DNA of 64,000 nucleotides from Lophius americanus (taxonomy: Eukaryota > Chordata > Actinopteri > Lophiiformes > Lophiidae). The notes beneath the pieces were generated by a model. That model did no database searches. It saw only the letters and a list, made by a program, of their open reading frames with translations, and had not been told where the DNA came from. The position numbers and the translations under genes were made by a program. Position 1 is the first letter of the stretch; each line of letters opens with the position of its first letter. The stretch is taken from assembly GCA_037951165.1 (NCBI GenBank), contig JBBDHG010000443.1, positions 224,501-288,500 of the forward strand, in the 5' to 3' direction. Below are positions 12,301 through 23,852 of this stretch, piece by piece.

Positions 12301-13060
12301 TCTCAGACAGTTGTTGATGGACATCTGGACTCTGCCCACAACAGTCTTGGTCGTTAGTACAATATCACAATAATCACGTACAGGCAGTGGATTATTTTAT
12401 GTTTTTTCTGCCCAGTAGAGGAAAAACTTGATATTTTTCTCTACAAAACTCCAATGTTGACCTTTAGTTTGATTGACAGTTGCTCCTCAGGAGTCTTAAT
12501 GGTGAGACTGGAGGCCATCCAGAACTCTTGAGTGCTTATTACATTCAACAGGTTCAGTTTCCGGTGCCCTGGAGGTTCTGAATAGACTCTGTTAGTAAAG
12601 CATCAGAATTGTAATATTGAGTGAAACTTTCCTTTAATGACCAGCGGGAAAGTTCCAGTTAGGGGACTCATAAGAAAAAAAAACAACAAACATAAGAAGT
12701 ATGTGGAACATTCCGTCACTCCCTTCTCATTTGAGTTCTGACAAACATCCAAACACCTTTGTTCTGATACCGTTTCTGCTGAGTCGGCAATTAGTGTCGA
12801 CTCCCGAGGGAGTGGAGGTAGACGCCCCACGGCGTCGTCTCCACCCGTCTCTCTGTCCGTCACAGCCGTTAACGCCTCCTCCACCCTCATTATGCTCCAT
12901 CTGAGAAAAAAAGATAAAACACAAGGTAGAAGAATCGATAGGCTTTAAGAAAGAAACTAAAAAAGGACCGTAGGGCTTTTTTAAAATAGGTTTAGTGAAT
13001 ATATTTGTAGTCAGCATTTTTATTTCTTTATTTGTTTTTACCTTTTTTGAAACTAGATAG
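12301..13060. other. Unique non-coding sequence
   Basis: No repeats or exons recognised. Short A- and T-runs occur near 12675 and 12905. Confidence 0.45.
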
Positions 13061-13061
13061 A

Positions 13062-13080
13062 CCCCCCCCCCCCTCCCCCC
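13062..13080 (+). repeat. Poly-C tract
   Basis: Twelve C, one T, then six C, immediately followed by a G-rich stretch. Confidence 0.95.
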
Positions 13081-13845
13081 GGGTGGGGCAGAATTGAAAT
13101 TCCTCCCGTGTTTGTTCGGCGCTCCGGAGCGTTTCGGGGGTGTTTGATTTGGGAAGAACCCACGCGGTCACCGCGACCCCGTGGAGATTAGGCATTTTCT
13201 CATCAGCCAGTTAGACGCCGTGTCATGTGTGGCGCTCCGCTCCGTCAGGTGACGGGCACTTGGGTGAAATGGGCAGAAAGATTCTGTTCACTTCAGCGGT
13301 TTTGCCGGAATGATTGAAAGTGTGTGCGAGGCGGCGTGGAGGAGGAGTTCTGGGAATCTCCTGATGCTGTTTCAGGACTTCTTCAGACTCTAGATAGATG
13401 AAGGTTAGCGACGATATTTCACGAGCCCCGATGTTTTGTGGGTCTGAGTTGGACCTGAGATGGTGATTAAGTGGATAGACCCGCGGCTGAGTGTTCCTCA
13501 GATTACCCGTTCAGACCCGTTTATACCCGGCCCAAACTCAGGATGTCATCATCCCTTTAACAGGATTTGAGGAGTTGGGTTGGTGGATTTGATTCGACCC
13601 AACTCAACCTTTGTGGCCTCTTACGTAAGAAGTCTACTAAATTACCTGAAGTGACGTTACCTGAGTTTACCGGACGACTATACTGGTCTCTGCTGGAAAC
13701 TGATGACCTCACCTCCTTTGATTAGTCTGGTTCTGTGGTCCAGTCGCCTTAACTCCAGACCCTCTTCATCGATACGCTCCTGATGTGTTCCTTTTAATTA
13801 ACTAAAACAACGGATATTATTAAGTATGAATCACAAAAGAGTAGA
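13081..13845. other. Unique CpG-containing sequence
   Basis: 13090-13330 has many CpG and balanced composition, but no exon with credible splice sites and no CCAAT or TATA arrangement was recognised. It could be conserved non-coding DNA. Confidence 0.3.
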
Positions 13846-13849
13846 CGAT

Positions 13850-14440
13850 AATAATAATACTGAGTTTATTGATGATAATGATGATGTTAATAATGATAAA
13901 AATAATGATTATTATAATGACGGTGATGATGATGATGATGATGATGACAGTATAAAGTATTACTGCCATTATTATTAATAATCTTAATTTATTATTAATA
14001 ATAATAATAATAAATGATTATTATGACAGCAACAATGATTATATTATGATATTATATTATATTATGTTATTATTATTGATGATGATGATGATGATGACAA
14101 TGATGACGATGAAAATAATCATGATTCTTTTTGTTATCATTAAATCGTCATCATAATTATTAATTATATAATTAATAATTATTAATTATATAATTAATAA
14201 TTATATATAATATAATATATTATTATATAATCTCATAATTATATATAATTATTATTATTATGATATTTTATAATTATTATTATTATTAATGACAATAATT
14301 ATTATTATAATGATATGATAAAAATTTTACTTTTTTTGTGATATTGATAATACTAAAAATAGTGAATAAATTAATTCTACTGATGATAATAGTAACAATA
14401 ACAACAACAAAAATAACAAAGAATATAATATCATGAACAT
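13850..14440 (+). repeat. AAT/GAT/TTA-rich low-complexity region
   Basis: Interleaved imperfect AAT, GAT and ATT triplet repeats. The pure GAT run is near 13924-13946. Long alternating AT blocks lie at about 14140-14280. Confidence 0.9.
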
Positions 14441-14950
14441 GAACAACTGTATTTATATACCACATGTCCAAAGATGAAGTTATAAAGTGTTCCCGTACAA
14501 AAAGGTCATATTTTCAGGTCCATCTCGTACATAGTCATAAAACCAAACTGGTTCATTTTGGTTCTCATTAAACCCTTTAAAATTTGCATTTAAACTTAGT
14601 GGGTTGCAAAAGCTGCACATTCCAAAGATTTATCCATTCAATTTGTTTTAAGCACTTTAATTCAGTTATGCTGCTGTTCCTTCTTCTTTGTTTCTCCTCC
14701 TGGAAACGACGTGTAAAGTTTAATTAGTACTAATGTATCGTAAGCTTCGATAAAGTCTACGGAACAAAGTTTATATCGTTGGTTCGGCTGCATCGGTTCT
14801 GATCCGTTCTCTTTCCCGGTACGAGTCAGACGGTGTTAAAGGAGAGTAAAACGCTGAATCTTTAATGAATGGAGGTCTTTTTGATTCTAAAGACGGAGAG
14901 AGATTCAAAGTTAAGAAGCCTTAATATTAAAGGCCTGATCTCATTTTGTG
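14441..14950. other. Unique non-coding sequence
   Basis: Nothing recognised beyond short A/T-rich runs. Confidence 0.4.
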
Positions 14951-14958
14951 AGAGCCTG

Positions 14959-15002
14959 AGGTGGAGGAGGTGGAGGAGGTGGAGGAGGTGGAGGAGGGGG
15001 GG
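14959..15002 (+). repeat. GGTGGAGGA minisatellite
   Basis: Four head-to-tail GGTGGAGGA units followed by a G-run. The tract is G/A-rich and adjoins the polypyrimidine tract. A related sequence in inverted orientation lies at 16454-16488. Confidence 0.9.
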
Positions 15003-15057
15003 TGAAGCTATTCTCATTGTTATTAAAATTACAAAATCACTCTCTTAAATCTGCCAT

Positions 15058-16108
15058 ATCTCTCTCTCTCTCTCCTCTCTCTCTCTCCTACCTGTCTCCT
15101 ACCTCTCTCCTCACTCTCTCCAATCTATCTCTCTCCTCTCTCTCCTATCGCTCTCCTCTCTCTCTCTCTCTCCTACCTATCTCCTATCTCTCTCCTCTCT
15201 CTCCTATCGCTCTCCTCACTCTCTCCCAACTCTCTCCAATCTATCTCTCTCCTCTCTCTCCTATCGCTCTCCTCTCTCTCTCTCTCTCCTACCTGTCTCC
15301 TACCTCTCTCCTACCTCTCTCCTACCTCTCTCCTCACTCTCTCCAATTTATCTCTCTCCTCTCTCTCCTATCGCTCTCCTCTCTCTCTCTCTCTCCTACC
15401 TATCTCCTATCTCTCTCCTCTCTCTCCTATCGCTCTCCTCACTCTCTCCCAACTCTCTCCAATCTCTCTCTCTCTCCTCTTTCCTCTCTCTCTCCTCTAT
15501 CTCTCTCTCCTCTCTCCAAACTCTCTCCTACTTCTCTCCTATCTCTCTCCTATCTCCTCTCTCTCTCTCCTATCTCTCCCCACTCTCTCTCCTATCTCTC
15601 TCTCTCTCTCCTCTCTCTCTCTCCTCTATCTCTCTATACTATCTCTCTCCTCTCTCCTCTCTCTCTCACTCCTCTCTCTCTCTCTCCTCTCTCTCTCTCT
15701 CCTCTCTCCAAACTCTCTCCTACTTCTCTCCTATCTCTCTCCTATCTCCTCTCTCTCTCTCCTATCTCTCTCCACTCTCTCTCCTCTCTCTCTTTCCTTT
15801 CTCCTCTCTCTCTCCACTCTTTCTCTCTCTCTCTCTCCTCTCTCTCTCTCCTCTATCTCTCTATCCTATCTCTCTCCTCTCTCCTCTCTCTCTCACTCCT
15901 CTCTCTCTCTCTCCTCTCTCCAAACTCTCTCCTACTTCTCTCCTATCTCTCTCCTATCTCCTCTCTCTCTCTCTCTCCTATCTCTCTCCACTCTCTCTCT
16001 CCTCTCTCTCTTCTCTCTCTTTCCTTTCTCCTCTCTCTCTCTCCACTCTTTCTCTCTCTCTCTCTCCTCTTTCTCTCTCCGTCTCTCTCCATTCTCTCTC
16101 TATTCCCC
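15058..16108 (+). repeat. 1.05-kb polypyrimidine (CT) tract with about 200-bp higher-order repeats
   Basis: Almost pure C/T on the + strand for about 1 kb, built from CTCTCTCC, CTATCTCTCTCC and similar units. Longer blocks repeat at about 200-bp spacing: the CCTACCTGTCTCC block at about 15087 and 15288, and the CCAAACTCTCTCC block at 15516, 15709 and 15920. The tract therefore grew by duplication of large units. It encodes a 380-codon Ser/Leu/Pro frame only because CT repeats contain no stop codons. Confidence 0.95.
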
Positions 16109-16440
16109 CGCCAAGGTCATGAGCCAGAGGCCCACCCATTCTAATCAGGACAGAGGGCAGACAAAATAAAACCTTTACTGGATTGAATCATGATCCAAGT
16201 CCAACATTATCTTTTCTGTATGAGGAAAGTAATTCTAACTAGACCTCTGTTTTAATTTTAAGTAGATTTCCGATGAAGACTCGTGTCGGACCACAGGGAC
16301 CCCCTAACAGTGCAGAATCCTGAATTGGGTTATTAGATATATGAATGATACAATATTAGGATCAGAGCTTCATATCAGACGTGATTCAGAGGGAAAAACA
16401 ATTCTGCTCATTTCTGGTTCAGTTCTAAGCCGGTGCTAAA
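16109..16440. other. Unique non-coding sequence
   Basis: No exon or repeat recognised. Confidence 0.4.
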
Positions 16441-16453
16441 GCGGAAAAAAAAC

Positions 16454-16488
16454 CCACCTCCACCACCTCCACCACCTCAGCCTCACAG
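16454..16488 (+). repeat. CCACCTCCA repeat, inverted relative to 14948-14990
   Basis: Reverse-complemented, it reads CTGTGAGGCTGAGGTGG and then TGGAGGTGG repeats. This resembles TGTGAGAGCCTGAGGTGG plus GGAGGAGGTGG at 14948-14990, so the pair brackets the polypyrimidine tract as imperfect inverted repeats. Confidence 0.7.
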
Positions 16489-17860
16489 ACCTCCACCATC
16501 CGTGAGGTTTTGTCTCCAACATGGTCCGTCTCTCTCTGTCAGCGTAGCCGCAAATCCTTACATGTGCTGAAAAAGTCATCAATGTATTTGAGGCGGGGCA
16601 AAACATGAATGAGTGTGCCGAAGTTTTCTGTTTTATTTTTTGGTATTTTGGCTTATATCCCCCAGATATTACCATTCTGACAACTTCCTGTTTGTTGGTG
16701 AAACAACCCGCCCTCTGCTTTGACTGGTAGATGCGTCGCCGTGCATTTTCTGTAGAAGAAGAGATTATACGCTCCTCTGCTAATCCTCAATAAACTGCTG
16801 TTTTCATTTAAACCTTCGCTGCGACCACCAGAACCAACATTGGGATTCCTGATCAAACATCTAGTGACTGGATTTTTCTTCTTCTGCTCTTTGTTTATCT
16901 CATGGGTCATACATGGCATATTGCCACACAGTTGCATCTTTCTTTTTGTTGATTAAAAAGAATATAAATATATATATATATATATATATGTATAAATATA
17001 TGCTAAAGAGTAAGGGGCCAAGGATGGAGCCCTGGGGACACCTGGGTCAAAGGGGCCATTGAGGGTTTACTTAGAAAGTCCTATTCGCTTTTTTTGGGGC
17101 ATATTAAAGCAAGTCAGGACTTACTAAAACAGAATTATGTAACTTGATACAACCGGAAAGAAATAGCAATAACCATCAAATTGTTTTATAAGAACATAAT
17201 TTCCCAAAAGGTTGAGCAAATCTGATTCAAATTGACTAATTTCCCCTTTAAAATAAAAATTCAAAAACATACTTGAACAAATTTCTTCTTTTTTTTGTGT
17301 CTGATTTCCTAAATGAATAAATGCCCCAAAGAAATAAAATTAGCTAAGAAATAAATTTTCCTTGTATTTCATGGTGGACACACTAAATGGTTAAATTCTA
17401 TGACACCACTGAGAACCGTGACCTCTAACCTCTGACCTCATTTATGTTTCTTTGGCTGCTGTTACGCTAGATTAAATTCCGAATATATGATATATAAATC
17501 ACTATTAAGATACATCTTTGAGATATTGAAAAGGTCTTAAAAGCCATTAAATTTGTACTTTTAAAAAAAGTGCAACCTCCATGCCCCCGCTGGACTCCAG
17601 TCGGCCATATTGGATGTTGCGGGGGAGTTTTTCGGGCTGGGTGAGCGGAGTGATACAAATGACTTCCTCCTTAACGAGGCTGTGATTAGCCCCATCGATT
17701 CTGTCTCCCAGATACCTCGCCGCTGCAAAAATGACCAACCACCATCAGACTCCTGTGACACTGACGACCTCAGAGGCAGAAAGGCCCTTGAAAACTGACG
17801 GTCGCGCTTCTTTTCCCGAAAAGAAACCTTAAAACGTAAAAATAATGTCTTCTCTTTTCC
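16489..17860. other. Non-coding sequence, probably intron
   Basis: Contains a short (TA)n at 16968-16990. A stretch at 17013-17070 (AGGATGGAGCCCTGGGGACA) resembles part of a common fish repeat. The remainder up to the acceptor of the 17.9-kb exon is unique. Confidence 0.45.
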
Positions 17861-17883
17861 GGGGTTTTGTTTGTGTCCTGCAG

Positions 17884-18080
17884 ACTGAAGAAGAAGTCTC
17901 AGTCGGTGGATATTGCCAGTCAAGGTTTCTCGCCGACTCTGGTGCCGGCCTCGCCCCTCAACACGGCTGCTCCACCTGTTGCCAAGACGACGGCCGTCCT
18001 AGCTGTGCAGGAAAACAACACCACCAACTCCCAGCGCCGCAGCCCCAGGTGTGGCGAGCTGAAGAGAGGCTACACCATAG
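17884..18080 (+). CDS. Internal coding exon of an unidentified gene
   Basis: A 197-nt segment is bounded by a T/G/C-rich tract ending TGTCCTGCAG (acceptor) and the donor ATAG|GTAAGAA. The exon supplies the last base of a split codon, 65 full codons, and the first base of the next. It therefore lies between a phase-2 and a phase-1 intron. The peptide begins LKKKSQSVDIASQGFSPTLV and ends RRSPRCGELKRGYTI. It is Ser/Thr/Pro-rich with basic patches and no hydrophobic segment, as in a disordered cytoplasmic or nuclear region. Phosphorylation-type motifs (KKSQS, RRSP) are visible. I do not recognise the family. No further exon with matching phase was found nearby, so flanking introns are long and the window is at least partly intronic. 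Sequence-only call; transcript evidence is absent. Confidence 0.65.
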
Positions 18081-18820
18081 GTAAGAAATGAGGTTGTTTT
18101 TTTAAAGTTGTGATGACGCACAAGCCGCCTGATCACATTGAGGACTTTCTCTTTCTACCGCCTTAGAATCAGACACACTTCCATATTGAGTTTTAATATA
18201 TTATTATTATACCGATAAAATGATGGTTGACTCACCTTTTAATCTTTGTTTAGACTAAAATCACTCCTGATATTCTCCCTGTATTCACTTCTACTAGATT
18301 TTATTAGGTTTGGATGTGCATCGGTGTTGAGGCTTGTTAGCGTTCCATGTGTTCCGGTGTGGCACCGGGAACTTTCCGGTACCACCTGCCCGGCTCAGAT
18401 TTCTCCTCTCATTCATTTCCTGTCTACACATTATAATTATGTTGCTCCGATTGGATTTATTGCTGTGATTAATTATATATTTTTCTGGGAGGGCAGGTTT
18501 ATTTCGGTCTGTTGTTGCCGTGTCAGTGGCTGGACTGCAGGCAGCACACACACCTCACACACGATGGACCGGGTCGGAGCTGAACTCATTCCATCTGAAA
18601 AGTCCCGGCTGTCCCTGTTAGTTTCACTCAGGTGACCCGGTTAGTTAATCTACTCGGGTCAAGGTTAGAAAGATGGAGTGTGTTTTTTTTAAGTTCTGAA
18701 GCTGGAAGTAATGATTCTGTTGAGACCCTGAAGGTGAACCACCATCTTCATCTTTTGACTGATTCCTTCTCTATCAGCCGTGACGCCTTCAGTGTTCAGT
18801 GTTCAAATATTCTACACTCA
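18081..18820. other. Probable intron sequence
   Basis: Follows the donor at 18081. No repeat or exon recognised. Confidence 0.4.
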
Positions 18821-18825
18821 ACAAC

Positions 18826-19124
18826 ACACACACACACACACAAACACACTGACACACACACACTCTACAGCACACAAACACACTCTCACTCTTAAACACA
18901 CACACACACACTCTCACACACGCACACTCTCACTCACACTCTCACTTACACACTCTCTCACATACATACTCACACTCTCTCTTTCACACACACAATCCCT
19001 CTCTCACTCACACTCACTCTCTCACACACACTCACAAACACGGTCTCTCACACAGACACCCACTAACTCACACAGCCGCTCTCTCTCACACATTCACAAG
19101 AACACACACACACACCTTCTCTTT

Positions 19125-19205
<81 letters not shown>

Positions 19206-19216
19206 ACACAGTGAGT
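18826..19216 (+). repeat. CA-rich compound microsatellite
   Basis: CACACA runs mixed with CACTCTCA units occupy 18826-19130. A pure (CA) run of about 70 bp follows at 19131-19200, then a short CA tail. The Thr/His-rich open frame across it is an artefact. Confidence 0.95.
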
Positions 19217-19758
19217 GAGTATTGAGAGAGATGAGAAGTAATGTGATTTACCATCAATGGGAAACCTGAGCCTGAGAAGACACACCCAACTGTTCTATTC
19301 TGTCAGGGATGTTTGATCTCCGGCTCCTCAGCCTCCAGTTACTCCCTGTTCTTCTCCTCGACGGAGGTTCGACCTCAACGTCTCGGTTCAGTCGGAGACG
19401 GTCTTCATGGGAGCAGAATTGCAATGACGCTACTTGAAACTGTGGGGTCCTCGATATCCTAAACATGTCCAAAGTCTTTGTCTTGACATTTTTTTCCCCC
19501 TGAACTCTGACCGTCGCTCCTGTGTCAGCGGTGGAGAATCTTTCTCAGACTCTGGCGCTCTGAAGTGACTCTGCAGGTGAATAAAATCCCCTGCAGCCTC
19601 GCTGGCTGTAGTGAAGGAGGATTCGCCGTCAGGCGTCTTTACAGTTTCTTACCACACGTGACAAGTAGCTGTCATCAAACCGTCTTTCCTTTGTCTGACT
19701 GCCGGTGTCCTACCCCTCACTGCTGAGGATGAAGAATGTGATCGGATCCAGGGAGATG
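19217..19758. other. Unique non-coding sequence
   Basis: Nothing recognised. Confidence 0.4.
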
Positions 19759-19759
19759 T

Positions 19760-19778
19760 GATATACTGACCGTATATA
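19760..19778 (+). repeat. Left direct repeat flanking a truncated LINE
   Basis: GATATACTGACCGTATATA, identical to 20030-20048. Interpreted as a target-site duplication. A related copy of the motif at 20051-20065 means the target itself may have been a short tandem repeat. Confidence 0.75.
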
Positions 19779-20029
19779 ATAATAATAATAATAATAATAA
19801 TACATTTTGATCAAAAGTCAAAGTGCTACAAAGCAAAATCAGATAAAAGCATCAATAAAAAAATTAAAAAATAACTGTATAAAATCCTGACCAAAAAGCA
19901 GCAATGGTAATTAAAGTTATAGGTTCTGCTAAAAAGGAAAGTTTTAAGTCCTTCTTAAAATGTGTCAGTCGTCTGTGGAGCCCTGAGATGGTCAGGGAGG
20001 GCATTCCACAGACGAGGGGCAGCAGAACA
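19779..20029 (-). mobile_element. 5'-truncated LINE insertion with (TTA)n tail
   Basis: On the minus strand it starts in the ORF2 C-terminus (CTGTGGAATGCCCTCCCTGA, the LWN-LPDHLR region, then a TFKKDLK-like stretch). It continues through a 3' UTR containing TTGTAGCACTTTGACTTTTG and ends in an ATT/TTA triplet tail at 19774-19802. This layout is that of L2/Rex1-type fish LINEs. The 19-bp direct repeats on both sides support insertion by target-primed reverse transcription. The remnant is only about 250 bp and non-functional. Confidence 0.75.
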
Positions 20030-20048
20030 GATATACTGACCGTATATA
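20030..20048 (+). repeat. Right direct repeat flanking a truncated LINE
   Basis: Identical to 19760-19778; see that entry. Confidence 0.75.
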
Positions 20049-20065
20049 CTGATATACTGACCGTA

Positions 20066-20695
20066 CGCCGGCCGACCAGCCATACGCTGAGTCACATTTG
20101 GACATGGTGGAATGGGACATGTGAGACAAGTTTTTATGATTAATGAGATGAGTAATGAGTATTTTCATTTTTTGGAAGTATACTTTTACAATTAATTTAA
20201 TTCTGTTTATAATTTTCTGTTTTTTTATTTGGGTTCTTTTGCTCAATGTTTGCAACAGAGGACGCTGGACGAATCAAATTTCATAGAAGTGGAAAGACCC
20301 ATAAGTGTTTTTTTTAGACTTATGCAATCATTTTGAAAAAATTTAAATAAATTGTTTTCTGATTTTCAGCTTTTATGTATTTTCGGCTATTTTTGCTTTG
20401 CTGTTACCGAGGTTAAATAAATAGTTGAATGTTGGACTGGTTTAGAGGAATAAAGGAAAATGAGGCGCAAAAACTTATCATTGTAGGGAAAAGTAGAATA
20501 AGCTCCTCCCACAGTTCAACAATCATGGTGAAATAATATTTGAATACTTATGAGTGACTATTGAATTCTATATTTCATTTAAATGCTCGACCCTACTTTT
20601 GAAAGGTGGCATCATTCAAATACTGTAGAGTTTTGCAGGTTTTTCTCCTTGCATGTCTGGATTTGAGGTAATTATGGAATTGTCATCGATGTCAT
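20066..20695. other. Unique non-coding sequence
   Basis: A/T-rich, no exon or repeat family recognised. Confidence 0.4.
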
Positions 20696-20696
20696 C

Positions 20697-20950
20697 GATC
20701 AATCCTTAATTTTATCGCAATAACTCAGGAACAATTTAATGGATCTCTTTTAAATTTTATCTCCTAATATACCATAGTGTGAGGAAGAACTGGAGTGATT
20801 TCAGGAAAGGTTGTTGGTTATTTCCACCTCTAGGGGGAGCTTTATCTCCACTCCATTATGGCCATAATCTCTCAACCATTGGTTCAATTTAGTCCAGATT
20901 TGATTGAAATGGATCAAATCAAGAAGATCTATCTGGACTTAAAAATAAGG
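20697..20950 (+). mobile_element. Helitron-like dispersed repeat, partial copy 1
   Basis: Contains the family blocks ATAACTCAGGAAC, AACTGGAGTGATTT, CTCTAGGGGGAGCTTTAT and CTCAACCATTGGTTCAATTTAGTCCAGATTT. They are in the same order as in the long copies at 52071 and 62791. Both clear termini are absent. Confidence 0.7.
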
Positions 20951-22945
20951 GAAATTCAGGCTTTAAGATGCTATTTGGTTTTACATACTTACCTAATGAT
21001 TGACACTGGAAACTGGCATATATCGTCAAACATGGACAGGTGGAAAAAAGGGATTGTTTGAAAGACTGTGAATAAAATCCACCAACAGTAATAAGAAAGT
21101 TAAAACTGCATGAGCTTATAACGTTGGAAAAAGTGAGCGACTGAACACCAACTGGGATGAGGTCCGATCCCAGTCCATCCAGAAGTCCCCTGACAAGTTC
21201 AATGTAATGATGTGAAAATAGCTTTAATTTGCTTGTTATTCAGGGTTTTTGTTGTTTTTCTGAAAAAATATTGTTTCCTAAAGGGCTGGTAGGATTTAAA
21301 AAGAGTTCTGGGTCGAGGGTTCTGGTGCCTGAGGGAGCACTTCATTCCTAATAAAGCTGGAGGAATAACTGAAAATCAGCATTTACCAGCTGAAGATTAT
21401 AACCGGACCTCAAATGTCATAAATAATAGAAAGCTACAAATGTTGATGTTTGTTCTTGTGACTCGTTGTTTTACGTTAGAGCTGCCGAATGACGTAGAGA
21501 AAGTCTTGCATACACTTCTACTATAACTCTTATAACTTCTGATGGGGGTATCCTCTCACATGCTGACAGGCACAGGTTGCCATGGTTTCAAAAAGATTGT
21601 GCTTAATCATACGGATAGTTAATGAATGTCATTAAATGATGAATTTAATGAGAGTTTAGCTTCTGGATTCTTGCTTAAATCACATGTTTAGTTTCTGGTT
21701 ATACCCCCTCATGAACGCGGCTAATTGCCCTGGTGCCGAGACCCAATTTGGGTCCGGTACCGGACAGACTGGAGTTGACTGCCCTCAGTGGGTCATGACC
21801 GCATCCTGTCACAAGAGCGGGGACCATCACCTTGTTTTGCATTTGATGCCTCTTGCGGACGCGTTTTTATTCATTTCACTCCGTGTTCTTGAGCAAACCC
21901 TGACGAGAATCAGTGCGGCCGCTGAAAACTTTTCACAAGTGGCTTTTTTGCCGAGGGGGGGCGGAGTCTGGGTCGCGGGATGATTATGTTAAGTGGGGTT
22001 GTAGGTCGCCGCTTGAGAGTGGTGCCAAGTTGTGTCCCTCCGCCGCTGTGCCCGTGTCACACTCTGATAAGAGTTCTACAGAGTCATCACATATCGATCC
22101 TGCTCCTCCGGTCAGGCGCCGACAGGAGATGAATTGATCCGCGGCCGTGTGCATCAGTCCAGGCAGCGATAATCAATGAAGGAAATTGTGGGATAAAAGC
22201 TTTCCAGGACAGGTGGAGCGATTGTTGATATTTCAGCCCCCCTCTTATCATCCATTATCGGTTCCTCCTGCGACTCTGGACTCCGTTTAAAAGCCACGAG
22301 GTCGGAAGTCACAGTCATTCAGCCATTAAATGAAGCGCGACTGTGACTTATTGGGCTTTTGCAGCTTTTAACTGCAAGTTACAAATTGTACAAGGCTGTA
22401 AAGCGTGAGCCAGAGCCCTTAATCATTTGCTCCAGCGAAGCGCCGGCCCAGTTACTCCACATTCAGATCAGTTCTTACAGAAACACTACGTCTGTCACAC
22501 ATGTTGCGTCCCGTAATGAGACATCGATCGGTGGCCATTCTGGACCCTTAGTTCCTATCTAGATGAAAGCCAGGAAGTGGAGCCCTGTGGCATTTTTATG
22601 AAGTCGGACCCAGACCAAGGTTCTCACGCGGCGCTGATCATGCTTATTTATTCCAACGGGGTAGTAATGTTCTGGCAGGCAGCCTGCTGCGCTGTCTGCC
22701 GGGCTTCAGTCAGACTCGTCAGTAGATGATTCACGATTCATTCCATTACAAACATTTTAATAATCGGATCAATCAGGATGAAACCCGGTGAAAGTGATGA
22801 ACTGACGGTGTGTAGCGTTCTCTCGCTCTTCTGCACATGCTCAGTGGAGTCAGCGCCTGGGCTGGGCTCGGCAAAGAAGAGATGGAAGACGAGGAAAGAG
22901 AAAGAAAGGGGAAAGGAAGAAAGGAGGGCATTAGTGGAAGATGTG
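20951..22945. other. Unique non-coding sequence
   Basis: 21700-22560 is GC-balanced with many CpG and several AT cores. It has neither exon nor repeat signature and may include conserved non-coding DNA. The rest is unremarkable. Confidence 0.3.
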
Positions 22946-22949
22946 TTGA

Positions 22950-23852
22950 AAAGAGAGAGAGGTGACGTGAAGGGAGAGAGAGAGGTGACATGAAGGGGGA
23001 GAGAGAGGTGACGTGAAGGGAGAGAGAGAGGTGACATGAAGGGGGAGAGAGAGGTGACATGAAGGGAGAGAGAGAGGTGACATGAAGGGAGAGAGAGAGG
23101 TGACATGAAGGGAGAGAGAGAGAGAGGTGACATGAAGGGAAAGAGAGAGAGGTGACATGAAGGGAGAGAGAGAGGTGACGTGAAGGGAGAGAGAGAGGTG
23201 ACATGAAGGGGGAGAGAGAGGTGACATGAAGGGAGAGAGAGAGGTGACATGAAGGGAGAGAGAGAGGTGACATGAAGGGAAAGAGAGAGAGGTGACATGA
23301 AGGGAGAGAGAGAGGTGACATGAAGGGAGAGAGAGAGGTGACATGAAGGGAGAGAGAGAGGTGACATGAAGGGAGAGAGAGAGGTGACATGAAGGGAGAG
23401 AGAGAGGTGACATGAAGGGAGAGAGAGAGGTGACATGAAGGGAAAGAGAGAGGTGACATGAAGGGAGAGAGAGAGGTGACGTGAAGGGAGAGAGAGAGGT
23501 GACATGAAGGGGGAGAGAGAGGTGACATGAAGGGAGAGAGAGAGGTGACATGAAGGGAAAGAGAGAGGTGACATGAAGGGAGAGAGAGAGGTGACGTGAA
23601 GGGAGAGAGAGAGGTGACATGAAGGGAGAGAGAGAGGTGACATGAAGGGGGAGAGAGAGGTGACATGAAGGGAGAGAGAGAGGTGACATGAAGGGAGAGA
23701 GAGAGGTGACATGAAGGGAGAGAGAGAGGTGACATGAAGGGAAAGAGAGAGAGGTGACATGAAGGGAGAGAGAGAGAGGTGACATGAAGGGAAAGAGAGA
23801 GGTGACATGAAGGGAGAGAGAGAGGTGACGTGAAGGGAGAGAGAGAGAGGCG
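22950..23852 (+). repeat. 23-bp minisatellite, about 38 copies
   Basis: The unit GAAGGGAGAGAGAGAG-GTGACAT repeats head to tail for about 900 bp. Variants include GTGACGT, GGGGGAGAG, GGGAAAGAG and units 2 bp longer or shorter. Because 23 is not a multiple of 3 and the complementary strand lacks stops, all three minus frames stay open and give 23-residue Ser/Leu/Pro/His periodic peptides. These are artefacts and not a protein. Confidence 0.97.

Noticed and set aside
15002..16144. 380-codon Ser/Leu/Pro open frame
   Set aside because: It is a translation of CT-repeat DNA, which has no stop codons, and lacks a real ATG start.
18780..19214. Thr/His/Ser-rich 144-codon frame
   Set aside because: CA microsatellite translation.
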